Source of the DNA: DATBGO01 sp036558005 | Lineage (GTDB): Bacteria; Actinomycetota; Actinomycetes; Streptosporangiales; Streptosporangiaceae | Direction: 5' to 3' | DNA: 64,000 nt | Assembly (NCBI GenBank): GCA_036558005.1 | Contig: DATBGO010000301.1 | Span: forward strand, 1 to 64,000 | Shown here: positions 33,225 through 42,200 of the stretch, piece by piece | How the letters are laid out: each line of letters starts with the position of its first letter | Position numbering within the stretch: the stretch's first letter is position 1 | Translations under genes and position numbers: made by a program | The notes under the pieces: generated by a model | The model's input: the letters and a program-made list of their open reading frames with translations, nothing else | Database searches by the model: none | What the model was told of the DNA's origin: nothing

Positions 33225-34119
33225 GCGCGCTCCAGATGTAGGCGGCCAGCGGAAGCGGCAGGGCGACCACGAGCAGGACGAGGGCGAACGGCAGCGCCGA
33301 GGCCAGGCCGGTTATCTGCAGCTGGTTCCAGACCTGCAGCGGAAGCCCGAACGGATGGTAGGCCACGATCACCACCGCGCCGAACGCGCCCATCGCCCGC
33401 GCCCACGCGATGGCCAGCGCCATCGCCAGCCCGGGCGCGGCCAGCGGCAGCGTCACCCGGCGCAGCACCCGCCGCGGCGGGTCGCCGAGCAGCGCGGCCT
33501 GCTGCTCCAGCCGGGGATCGACGTCGCTGAACGCGGCCTGCGCGCCGAGCACGTAGTACGGCGCCGACTCGTAGATCTCGGCGATGACCAGCGCCAGGAA
33601 CGTGTTGGTCGCCGACAGGTGCAGGTCGCCCAGCAGCTCGCCGGCCGGCGTGAACGGGCCGATCATGAAGATCAGCAGCAGCCCGATCACCAGCGGCGGC
33701 AGCAGCAGGCTGCACAGCACCCCGGTCTCCCACACCCGCGGGAACGGCAGCGACCCGCGCGCCATCAGCCAGGCCAGCGGCGTGCCGAGCAGCACCAGCA
33801 GGCCGAGCGTGACGGCGCCCGCCTCCACCGAGGTGACCAGCGGGTCCAGCGCGCCAGGCGCCCGCAGCGCGGTCGTGATCGCGCCCCAGGACAGGTGCGT
33901 GAGCAGGGCGATCACCGGGCCGAGCAGCAGCACCCAGATGATCGCGGCGCCGCCGACCGAGACGGCGCCGGAAACCGACCTGGCTGCCCGCGGCAGCGCC
34001 GCGGGGCCAGGCCCGCGACGGCCCGCGGGGGGCCGGTCCCCGCGCGGGCCGCCGCCGGCCGCTGCGGCTGGCCTAGCCGCCCAGCTCACTCTTGACCGCT
34101 GCGGGGACGGCGCTGGCAT
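33199..34119 (-). CDS. ABC transporter permease, molybdate/tungstate type
   Basis: 306 residues with a Pro/Arg-rich cytosolic head and six predicted membrane helices. The cytoplasmic EAA loop reads EQQAALLGDPPRRVLRRVTLPL with the conserved G and PL. The organisation is that of ModB/WtpB/CysT-type permeases. The chosen start overlaps the binding-protein gene by 47 nt; a shorter start inside the head is possible. Partner of the ATPase downstream. Confidence 0.9.
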   Translation of the reverse strand: MPAPSPQRSRVSWAARPAAAAGGGPRGDRPPAGRRGPGPAALPRAARSVSGAVSVGGAAIIWVLLLGPVIALLTHLSWGAITTALRAPGALDPLVTSVEAGAVTLGLLVLLGTPLAWLMARGSLPFPRVWETGVLCSLLLPPLVIGLLLIFMIGPFTPAGELLGDLHLSATNTFLALVIAEIYESAPYYVLGAQAAFSDVDPRLEQQAALLGDPPRRVLRRVTLPLAAPGLAMALAIAWARAMGAFGAVVIVAYHPFGLPLQVWNQLQITGLASALPFALVLLVVALPLPLAAYIWSARARGRRRG

Positions 34120-35104
34120 CGCCGAACACCTGCGGCGTGAGCAGCGTGTACCCGCCTTGCTTGTGCAGCTGCAGGCCCGCCGGGGACAGCACGTACTTGA
34201 CGAACGCGGTCCCGGCCGGGGTCGGCTTGCCGATCGTGGTGATGTCGATCACCAGCGGCGAGCCCTTCTTGACCATGTTCCCGGTGATGGTCACCGTGGC
34301 CTTGGCGTACTGCGCGGCGTCCGCCGCGCTGCCGAGGTTGATGTCGTCGGGCAGCGTGATGTAGTGCAGGTGCAGCTGGATCGCCTGGGACAGGTACGCG
34401 CTGGCTGCGTCGAGCTGGCCGGACTGCAAGGTGGCATCCAGCGACGCCTCGGCGAAGATCTCCGGTGAGCTCGCCGAGCCGGCCGGGCCGCCGAGGATCT
34501 TGCTGACGGTGCTGGCGGGCAGGTGGTACTTGGCCTGCGCGAGCTCGAGCATGAAGATGAACGCCCGGCCCTGCGGGTCGGTGTTCGGGTCGGTCCGGCC
34601 GAGCTTGAGGCCGGGCGTCTCGAGCAGCTTGTAGAGGCCGGCCAGGTCCTTCTTGCCGCTGGCGTAGGCCTCGAACTGGCTGGCGTACTTGCTGCTGGGG
34701 TTGTAGGCCAGCACGATCGAGGTGGTCGCGTACTGGACGTACCACTTGGTGAACTTGGGCTCCAGCGGGGTGATGTTGTCGCCGCCGACGCTCTCGAACA
34801 CGTTCGGGGAGATCTCGCCGGCCGCGATGCCCGAGGACAGCTCGCCCGACGCGCCGCCCCGCCCGGAGTACTGGTCGCCGGTCGCCTTGCTGAACCCGGG
34901 CCCGACGATCTTCTCGTTCAGGAACTGCAGCGACGCGGCGTAGGCCACGTTCGCGGTGCCCTTGGCCGCGCCGCCTGAGCCGCCGCCTGAGGAGGATGAG
35001 GAAGACGATGAGCTGCCGCAGCCCGCCGCGGCCAGCGCGATGGCCGTGATCGCGAGCAATCCGCTGGTACGCCAGCGGTGCGGCCTTTTCCTGAGGTACG
35101 CCAT
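34073..35104 (-). CDS. Extracellular molybdate/tungstate-type solute-binding lipoprotein
   Basis: 343 residues. A lipoprotein signal peptide ends in ALAAAGC, followed by a Ser/Gly-rich linker (a run of nine Ser) and a two-lobed binding domain. AYAASLQFL, RGGASGELSSGI and YNPSSKYASQ resemble WtpA/ModA-type proteins, where such loops bind the oxyanion. It heads the four-gene importer operon (binding protein, permease, ATPase, regulator). AAAGG directly abuts the ATG, closer than usual for a Shine-Dalgarno. Oxyanion specificity (Mo, W or sulfate) is inferred; the XRE-PBP regulator and the molybdenum hydroxylase 10 kb away favour Mo/W. Confidence 0.88.
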   Translation of the reverse strand: MAYLRKRPHRWRTSGLLAITAIALAAAGCGSSSSSSSSSGGGSGGAAKGTANVAYAASLQFLNEKIVGPGFSKATGDQYSGRGGASGELSSGIAAGEISPNVFESVGGDNITPLEPKFTKWYVQYATTSIVLAYNPSSKYASQFEAYASGKKDLAGLYKLLETPGLKLGRTDPNTDPQGRAFIFMLELAQAKYHLPASTVSKILGGPAGSASSPEIFAEASLDATLQSGQLDAASAYLSQAIQLHLHYITLPDDINLGSAADAAQYAKATVTITGNMVKKGSPLVIDITTIGKPTPAGTAFVKYVLSPAGLQLHKQGGYTLLTPQVFGDASAVPAAVKSELGG

Positions 35105-35126
35105 CCTTTGAACCTAGCCACTAGCG

Positions 35127-35141
35127 CTTGCGCGGCGCAAG
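35127..35141. promoter_or_regulatory. Palindromic operator candidate upstream of the Mo/W importer
   Basis: The perfect inverted repeat CTTGCG-CGG-CGCAAG lies 23-37 nt before the ATG of the binding-protein gene. It is the most symmetrical site in this intergenic region and a natural target for the XRE-PBP regulator encoded at the end of the operon. The link is inferred from position. Confidence 0.5.
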
Positions 35142-35413
35142 AACTGACGACACCGGGTCGCGGCCCTGCCGGGTCCCGCCCGGGCCCGGAGCGGAAGCGC
35201 AGCGGCCATTCAGCTGACGCTCAGCCGGATTCGCTTGACTGGGAAGGCGTCCCGCGCGCCCGGCGCGCCCATAGCATTGTGTGCGGCAACGCGCGCTATG
35301 CGCCCGCGCGCCCGGTCGCCCGGGCAGTGTGGCCCGGCCCCGAACCGGGCCGCGTTGTGCTGCGTTGTCGCGTTGTAAGGCCAGTCAGCTCCGGAAGGGT
35401 AAGGCAACCGAGA
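35142..35413 (+). other. Leader/promoter region of the first DUF929 gene with GC-rich hairpins
   Basis: This gap contains a perfect 7-bp stem (35331-35337 with 35345-35351) and other GC-rich inverted repeats, plus TTGACT at 35236-35241 with no good -10 partner at normal spacing. No reading frame with coding character was seen in it. It probably holds the promoter and 5' leader of the gene at 35414. Confidence 0.35.
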
Positions 35414-36307
35414 ATGGGCAAGGCGGAACGGAACCGGCGGCGGAACGCCCAGGAGAAAATCGCATTTCAGCGCGCGGCCGACCGCCGGGCCGAGCGCTAC
35501 CGGCAGCTCCTGACCGTGGGCGGCAGCGTGCTCGCGGTGCTCGCCATCGTCGTGGTGTTCGTGATCGTGAAGGTCTCGCACCACTCGTCGCCGGCCAGCA
35601 CGTCGGCCTCTAACCTGCCCGCGAGCGTGATCTCTGACGTCACCAAGGTGCCCGCCGCCGCCCTGGACCAGGTCGGCACGGGGAGCACCTACAAGGGCGC
35701 CATCCAGCCGATCGCCAATGGCCCGCAGCTGACCTCGGGCGGCAAGCCCCAGGTCGTCTACGTCGGCGCGGAGTACTGCCCGTTCTGCGCGGCCGAGCGG
35801 TGGGCGATGACCGCGGCGCTGAGCCGGTTCGGCACGTTCACGGGGTTGCGCGGCATCCACTCCTCCACCACCGACACCGACCCGAACACGCCGACGCTGA
35901 CGTTCTACAAGACCAGCTACAGCAGCAAGTACGTGACCTTCACCAGCACCGAGGCGCAGACCGTCACGCGCGCCACCCTGCAGCCGCTGACCAGCCTGGA
36001 CAACCAGCTGATGAGCAAGTACGACGTCCCGCCGTACGTGCCGAACACGAACGAGTCCGGCTCGTTCCCGTTCGTCGACTTCGGCAACAAGTACGTGATC
36101 AACGGCGCGAGCTTCGACCCGGCGGTGCTCGCGGGCAAGAGCTGGGCCCAGGTCGCCGCCGCGCTCAAGGACCCGTCCAGCCCGATCGCCAAGAGCGTGG
36201 ACGGCGCCGCGAACCTGATCACCGCCGCGATCTGCAAGGTCACCGGCAGCAAGCCGGCCAGCGTGTGCGGCTCGGCGGGCGTGACCACGGCCACCGGGGC
36301 GCTCTAG
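35414..36307 (+). CDS. DUF929 family thioredoxin-like membrane protein
   Basis: 297 residues. A very basic cytosolic head (MGKAERNRRRNAQEK) precedes one membrane helix (~37-57) and an extracytoplasmic domain with the thioredoxin-like active site EYCPFCAAERWA. Two further Cys lie at the C-terminus (AAICKVTGSKPASVC), which could form a disulfide. DUF929 proteins are predicted thiol-disulfide oxidoreductases in archaea and actinobacteria, with unknown substrates. The neighbouring paralogue at 36413 has the same plan. Confidence 0.88.
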   Translation: MGKAERNRRRNAQEKIAFQRAADRRAERYRQLLTVGGSVLAVLAIVVVFVIVKVSHHSSPASTSASNLPASVISDVTKVPAAALDQVGTGSTYKGAIQPIANGPQLTSGGKPQVVYVGAEYCPFCAAERWAMTAALSRFGTFTGLRGIHSSTTDTDPNTPTLTFYKTSYSSKYVTFTSTEAQTVTRATLQPLTSLDNQLMSKYDVPPYVPNTNESGSFPFVDFGNKYVINGASFDPAVLAGKSWAQVAAALKDPSSPIAKSVDGAANLITAAICKVTGSKPASVCGSAGVTTATGAL

Positions 36308-36412
36308 ACCGACTGACCGTGCCCCGTCCCGGGCTGGCGCCAGGCCTCGCTGGCCGTGGTTAACTGGCACCGTCGGCGGATGGCCCCGAACTGATAAGGC
36401 TGACCAGGGCAG

Positions 36413-37291
36413 ATGAGTAAGGCAAACCGGATCAGGGAGCAGTCAGCACGAGAGCGGATCGCGGCCCAGCGGGCGGCGGCACGCCGGGCGGAGACCCGCA
36501 ACCGGGCCCTGCTGGCGGGCGGCAGCGTCCTGGCCGTGCTGGTGATCGTGCTGGTCTTCGTCGTGATCAAGCTGAACAGCTCGTCCCAGGGCCCGCCAGC
36601 CGCCCCTCGCGGTACCGCGCTGCCCGCCAGCGTCACCAGCCAGGTCACCAGCGTCCCGGCCAGCACGCTGGACGCGGTCGGCGCGGGCAGCGCGCTGAGC
36701 TACAACCCGAAGGCGATCAGCCCGATCAACGGCACGCCGCTGACCAGCGGAGGCAAGCCGGAGATGCTCTACATGGGCGCGGAGTACTGCCCCTTCTGCG
36801 CCACCGAGCGGTGGGCGATGGCGGTCGCGCTGAGCCGGTTCGGCACGTTCTCCCCGCTGCACGGCATCCGGTCGGCCCCCGCCCCCGAGACCTTCCCCGA
36901 CACCGCCACGCTGACCTTCTACAACACCCGCTACACCAGCAAGTACCTGACCTTCACCCCGGTCGAGCTGCAGAAGGTCGACCACTCCCCGCTGCAGACG
37001 CCCACCTCCCAGCAGAACGCCCTGCTGCAGCAGTACACCAAGGGCGGGATCCCGTTCATCAACTTCGGCGGCAAGTACGCGCTCACCTCGGTCAGCTACG
37101 ACCCGTCCGTGCTCCAGGGACTCAGCTGGTCGCAGATCGCCGCCGCGCTGCACAAGCCGTCCAGCCCGGTCGCTCAGGGCGCCGACGGCGCCGCGAACCT
37201 GGTCACCGCCGCCATCTGCAAGATGACCGGCAACAAGCCCGCCGGCGTCTGCACCAGCTCAACCATCACCTCGCTCCAGCCCAGGCTGTAG
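36413..37291 (+). CDS. DUF929 family thioredoxin-like membrane protein (paralogue)
   Basis: 292 residues with the same layout as its upstream neighbour: basic head, one membrane helix (~32-54), the YCPFC active site in GAEYCPFCATERWA and a C-terminal Cys pair (AAICKMTGNKPAGVC). The middle part differs (HGIRSAPAPETFPDT against the other copy's SSTTDTDPNT), so the two may act on different targets. Tandem duplication, 105-nt spacer, probably co-transcribed, followed by a terminator hairpin. Confidence 0.88.
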   Translation: MSKANRIREQSARERIAAQRAAARRAETRNRALLAGGSVLAVLVIVLVFVVIKLNSSSQGPPAAPRGTALPASVTSQVTSVPASTLDAVGAGSALSYNPKAISPINGTPLTSGGKPEMLYMGAEYCPFCATERWAMAVALSRFGTFSPLHGIRSAPAPETFPDTATLTFYNTRYTSKYLTFTPVELQKVDHSPLQTPTSQQNALLQQYTKGGIPFINFGGKYALTSVSYDPSVLQGLSWSQIAAALHKPSSPVAQGADGAANLVTAAICKMTGNKPAGVCTSSTITSLQPRL

Positions 37292-37297
37292 TGCCGC

Positions 37298-37315
37298 CGG
37301 CCGCCCGTGCGGCCG
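37298..37315. terminator. Terminator-like hairpin between convergent genes
   Basis: CGGCCG, a 6-nt loop and CGGCCG lie exactly between the stop of the second DUF929 gene and the stop of the convergent small gene. It could serve both directions. Confidence 0.45.
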
Positions 37316-37573
37316 CTAAGGGAGGGACGGGACGTCGTGGTAGCTGACGGGGTGGTCTTCTCCCTTGCCCAGGAAGTGCTCGTTGATCGCCTGGGCGATC
37401 ATGTTGTGCTGGTAGCTGTCGGGGCGGGCCCGGCCGCGGGCGTAGGCCTGGACCAGGGCCGGGCTGGCGGTTCCGCCGACGGCCAGGTAGCTCAGCCACA
37501 ACTGGTGCAGGGTGAGGCCGGAAAGATCCCAGCCATCAGAAAGACTGAACCCCGCACCGGGGCTTCTGGTCAC
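37316..37573 (-). CDS. Small conserved-looking protein of unknown function
   Basis: 85 residues, soluble and helical, with LHQLWLSYLAVGGTASPALV and a C-terminal NMIAQAINEHF segment. The pattern of a Trp/Leu helix, GG and a final acidic/aliphatic helix is familiar from small actinobacterial proteins of unknown function. The start is a GTG. No operon partner is obvious. Confidence 0.6.
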   Translation of the reverse strand: MTRSPGAGFSLSDGWDLSGLTLHQLWLSYLAVGGTASPALVQAYARGRARPDSYQHNMIAQAINEHFLGKGEDHPVSYHDVPSLP

Positions 37574-37755
37574 CGGGCACCAGGCGGCATGGTCAGCCGG
37601 GGCCGGAGCGCTGAACGGGCTGCTGTCATGAAGGGCGTCCCTTGATAGGCGCCTGGCGTTGCGCCGCTGCCTGACCCGCCGGGCACCTTCACCCTACCGG
37701 GCCCGGGCGGGCAGCCGGCCGCTGGGTGGCCCGCTGCCGCCGGTCGGGCGCCAGG

Positions 37756-38502
37756 TCAGCGCGAAGGCGTCAGCAGGCTCCCGGTGTCGACCAGGTGCTC
37801 GGCGACGTCCCGCAGCTTGCGGTTGACGGCCTGGGACGAGGCGACCAGCAGCCCGAACGCCTGCACCCCGGTGACCTTGTACCGCTCGATCAAGATGCCC
37901 TTGGCCTGCCCGATCAGGTCACGGCTGTCCAGCGCGGTCAGCAGGCCCGCCTGCGTCCGGGCGGCGGCCATCGCCAGCGCGGCATGAGAGGCCAGCAGGA
38001 TGCCGGTGCTCTCGCTGTCGGGGGTGAACGCGGCCGCGCTCGGGGCGTACAGGTTCAGCGCCCCGAAGCTGTCGTTCCCGGCGAACAGCTGGACGGACAG
38101 CACCGACAGCACGCCCATGTCGACGGCCTGGCGGGCGAACCGGGGCCAGCGGGCTTCTGCCCGCAGATCATCGCAGCGCACCGTCCTGTGCTCTCGCGCG
38201 GCGTCCAGGCACGGTCCCTCACCGGTCTGGTACTGCAGCCGGTCGATCCGCCCGACCAGCTCGCCGGAGGCCGCCGTCGTGTCGAACTCCCTGCCGGTGA
38301 CCTGGGTGATCCCGGCGTACTGCGCGCCGTCTACCTCGGTCACGGCGGCCCGCGCGATGTGGTGCAACAGCGCCTCGGTCGTGACATCGGCCTGCAGCTC
38401 GCGGGCCAGCTCGCTCAGCTGGCGCGCGACCCCCGGCTCGGCGCTCTGCCCGGTGCTGCCGAGCGCCTGCCGCACCGGGTCCTGCTGTTCCTCCTGCACC
38501 AT
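37756..38502 (-). CDS. GAF-ANTAR domain regulator
   Basis: 248 residues. A GAF domain (~45-170) contains LQYQTGEGPCLDAAREH and VDMGVLSVLSVQLF. A C-terminal ANTAR RNA-binding domain (~190-245) contains DLIGQAKGILIERY and the downstream helix LRDVAEHLVDTG. ANTAR proteins bind dual hairpins in mRNA leaders and act as antiterminators. GGAG lies 7 nt before the ATG. The ligand and RNA target are unknown. Monocistronic. Confidence 0.92.
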   Translation of the reverse strand: MVQEEQQDPVRQALGSTGQSAEPGVARQLSELARELQADVTTEALLHHIARAAVTEVDGAQYAGITQVTGREFDTTAASGELVGRIDRLQYQTGEGPCLDAAREHRTVRCDDLRAEARWPRFARQAVDMGVLSVLSVQLFAGNDSFGALNLYAPSAAAFTPDSESTGILLASHAALAMAAARTQAGLLTALDSRDLIGQAKGILIERYKVTGVQAFGLLVASSQAVNRKLRDVAEHLVDTGSLLTPSR

Positions 38503-38676
38503 GGGTCATCTCCGCAGCAAGCTAGAAGCCCCGCCAGCATATGCCGCGCCGGGCGAGGGCAGGCGAGGCGGACGGGAATATTAGCTGGCCCTGGCGGCTT
38601 GCTAGATGATTAGCTTAGCGAACAATCTGGCTACCGAACCAAGGGGCTGGCTGAGCGCGATGAGAGGCCTGCTGGC

Positions 38677-39150
38677 GTGAGCGCACCGGACGTGAGCACC
38701 GCGGACGGGATGAGTGCTTCGCGGGTGGCCCTGACGGTGATGCGGCTGTTCCGGTCGCTGGAGCTGGTTGACGCCGGGCTGACCCCGCAGCAGTACCGGA
38801 TCCTGAAGCTGGCCGGCGCGGGCGGAGAGCGCTCGGCCCGGCTGGCGGAGCGGCTCGCGGTCGCCAAGCCGACGCTGACCGCCACCGCGGACGGGCTGGT
38901 CGCGGCCGGGTACGCCCGGCGCGACGCCGAGCCCGGCGACCGGCGGGTGGTCAGGCTGTCGCTCACCACCGCGGGCCGGGATGCGCTTGACCGGGCCGAC
39001 GCGGCCTACGCGGGCTGGCTGGACCGGCTGCTGGGCGACCTCAGCGAGGCGGACCGGATCCTGATCCTGCACTCGCTGACCGTGCTGGACACGGTGGTCC
39101 AGCCGCCGCGCTGCGGCGGCCGGCCGCCGGCCGTGCTGGCGGCTGGATGA
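38677..39150 (+). CDS. MarR family transcriptional regulator
   Basis: 157 residues with the MarR winged helix: LTPQQYRILKLAGAGG, SARLAERLAVAKPTLTATADGL (recognition helix), and the wing YARRDAEPGDRRVVRLSLT. Dimerisation helices are at both ends. It stands 99 nt upstream of, and co-oriented with, a fused ABC exporter gene, the usual arrangement for a drug-responsive repressor of an efflux pump. A short GCTA-N6-TAGC repeat at 38601-38614 could be part of its own operator. Confidence 0.9.
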   Translation: MSAPDVSTADGMSASRVALTVMRLFRSLELVDAGLTPQQYRILKLAGAGGERSARLAERLAVAKPTLTATADGLVAAGYARRDAEPGDRRVVRLSLTTAGRDALDRADAAYAGWLDRLLGDLSEADRILILHSLTVLDTVVQPPRCGGRPPAVLAAG

Positions 39151-39160
39151 GGCCGGGCCG

Positions 39161-39200
39161 GCCTGACGAGCCCGGCCTGACGAGCCCGGCCTGACGAACA
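39161..39200 (+). repeat. 14-bp tandem repeats upstream of the ABC exporter gene
   Basis: Two perfect copies of GCCTGACGAGCCCG and a third partial one follow directly after the MarR stop, 50-90 nt before the ABC exporter start. They could be binding sites or a slippage product. Confidence 0.7.
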
Positions 39201-39249
39201 CAGAGCGGACGAGACGAGACGGGGCGAGGAAGCCACGCGAGACGAGCAG

Positions 39250-42200
39250 ATGCCACGGCGGGGCAACACGGCCGGGCCGGACGCGACGGGACGGGGAACG
39301 GGAGCACCGGGTGACCGGCGGGTTAACCGGGGCGCGAGCGTGACCGGGCCGGCCAGGGACCGGTGGCTGCGGAGGCTGGCCGCCGAATGCTGGCGGTTCC
39401 GCAGGCTTACCCTGGTGGCGCTGGGCGGGAGCCTGCTGGCGACCGCGATGATCGCGGTCATCCCGCTGATTCAGCGCGACATCATCGACAACGCGATCCT
39501 TACCCGAAGGCAGCCGATCTGGCCGGGCGCGCTGGCGCTGATCGCCGCCGCCCTGATCACGTTCGCCGGCATCTACCTGCGGCGCTACCGCGGCGGGCGG
39601 CTCTCGCTGGACGTCCAGCACAGCCTGCGCACCGAGCTGTTCGGCTCGCTGTCGCGGCTGGACGGGGCCCGCCAGGACCAGCTGCACACCGGCCAGATCG
39701 TCAGCCGGTCCATATCGGACCTGAACATGGCGCAGAGCCTGCTCAGCATGGTGCCGCTGCTGCTGGGCAACCTCGTCCTGTTCGTCTTGTCGCTGGTCTT
39801 CATGCTGTTCCTGTCGCCGCTGCTCACGCTCATCGCGCTGGCCGTCGGGCCGGCCCTGTGGCTGATCGCCTACCAGTCCAGGACCCGGCTGTTCCCGGCC
39901 AGCTGGGACGCGCAGCAGCAGGCGGCGAACGTGGCGGGCGTGGTCGACGGCGCGGTCACCGGGGTGCGGGTGGTCAAGGGCTTCGGCCAGGAGGAGCAGG
40001 AGATCGGCCGGCTGGAGGGCGCCAGCCGGTGGCTGTACGCCTCCCGGGTGCGCGCGGTCAGGCTGATGGCCCGCTACAACCCCTCGCTGCAGGCCATCCC
40101 GGCGCTCGGCCAGGTCGGGGTGCTGGCACTCGGCGGCTGGCTGGCGATCCGGCACTCGATCACGATCGGCACCTTCTTCGCGTTCTCCGCCTACCTGGCC
40201 CAGCTGGTCGGGCCGGTCCGCGCGCTGACCGGGCTGGTCACCATCGGCCAGGAAGCCAGGGCCAGCGTGATCAGGGTGTACGAGGTGATCGACTCCCGGC
40301 CGGCGCTGACCGAGAAGCCGGACGCGATCGCGCTGCCGGCCGGCGCCCGCGACGTCGAGCTGGACGACGTGACGTTCGGCTACCTGCCGTCCGAGCCGGT
40401 GCTGCGCGGGCTGTCGCTGCGGGTGCGCCCGGGCGAGACGCTCGCGCTGGTCGGCACGTCCGGGTCCGGCAAGTCCACGATCTCGCTGCTGCTCCCCCGG
40501 TTCTACGACGTGCGCGGCGGCGCGGTGCGGATCGGCGGGCATGACGTCCGTGACCTCACCCTCGACTCGCTGCGCGCCTCGATCGGGCTGGTGATGGAGG
40601 ACAGCTTCCTGTTCTCCGACTCGGTCCGGGCCAACATCGCCTACGGCCGGCCCGACGCCACCATGGAGCAGGTGGTCGCGGCGGCCAGGGCAGCCGAGGC
40701 GGACGACTTCATCGAGGACCTGCCGCAGGGCTACGACACCGTGATCGGCGAGCAGGGACTGACCTTGTCCGGCGGCCAGCGCCAGCGGGTGTCGCTGGCT
40801 CGCGCGCTGATCACCGACCCGGCGATCCTGGTCCTGGACGACGCCACGTCCGCGATCGACGCCAAGGTCGAGGCGCAGATCCACGCGACGCTGCGCAAGG
40901 TGATGGCAGGCCGGACCACGCTGCTGATCGCGCACCGGCGGTCCACCCTGCAGCTGGCCGACCGGATCGCGGTGCTGGACGAGGGCGCGCTGGTCGACCA
41001 GGGCACGAACGAGGAGCTGACCGGGCGCTGCGCGCTCTACCGGCTGCTGCTGGCCGGTCCCGGCGACGACGCTGAGGGCGTCGACGCCGGCGAGCTGGAC
41101 TGCTACTCCAGCGAGGCCGCCGACCGGGCCGCGGCCAGCGCCGGATCCGTGGTCACCGAAGGCGCGGTAACGCCAGGCCTGTGGCCCGCCGCCGCGGCCG
41201 GCGCCGGCACCCCCGACGGGGCTAGCCCCAACGGGACGGGCAGCTCCAACGGGGCCAGCACCCCCGGCGCGGCTAGCCCCAACGGGACGGGCAACTCCAA
41301 CGGGGCCGGCCCCGCCACCGGGGCGGCGGGCGGCGCACGCGGCCGGGCCGGGGCCGCGGCCGCCCGCAGCACCAGCATGCTGGCCTACATCCCGCCCAGC
41401 CCGGAACTGCTGGCCAAGGTGGACGCGCTGCCGCCGGCCACCGACGAGCCCGGGGTGAGCCAGTCCTGGGCGCGGGCCGGCGACCCGCACTTCCGGCTGC
41501 GGCGGCTGCTCAAGCCGTTCGCGGTCGCGCTGACCATCGGCCTGGTGCTGGACGGGCTGGACGCGCTGGCCGGCATCGCCATGCCCGCACTGGTCCGCAA
41601 CGGCATCGACAACGGCGTGCTGGCCACCGCGACCGGCGCGGTGCTGCTGATCGCGCTGGCCGCGCTCGGCATCGTGCTCGCCGACTGGGTGGTCAACGCG
41701 GTGCAGACCTACGTGGTCGGCCGCAACGGGGAGCGGCTGCTGTACGCGCTGCGGGTGAAGATCTTCGCGCAGCTGCAGCGGCTCGGCCTCGACTACTACG
41801 AGCGCGAGCTGTCGGGCCGGATCATGACCAGGATGACCACCGACGTGGACGCGCTGTCCAGCTTCCTGCAGACCGGCCTGATCACGATGGTCAACTCGGG
41901 CCTGTCGTTCATCGGCGTTTTCATCGCGCTGCTGTTCATCAACGTCCGGCTCGGGCTGGTGCTGTTCGCGCTGCTGCCGGTGCTGATCGCGGCCAGCGTG
42001 GTGTTCCGGGCCAAGTCGTCGAAGGCCTACACCGAGGCGCGGGAGAAGGTCAGCGTGGTGAACGCCAGCCTGCAGGAGAACGTCGCCGGGCTGCGGGTCG
42101 CGCAGGCCTACCGGCGCGAGCAGGTCAACGCGGACCGGTTCGCCGGGCTGAGCGAGGCCTACCTCGGCGCCCGGCTGCGCGCCCAGCGCTACATCGCGCT

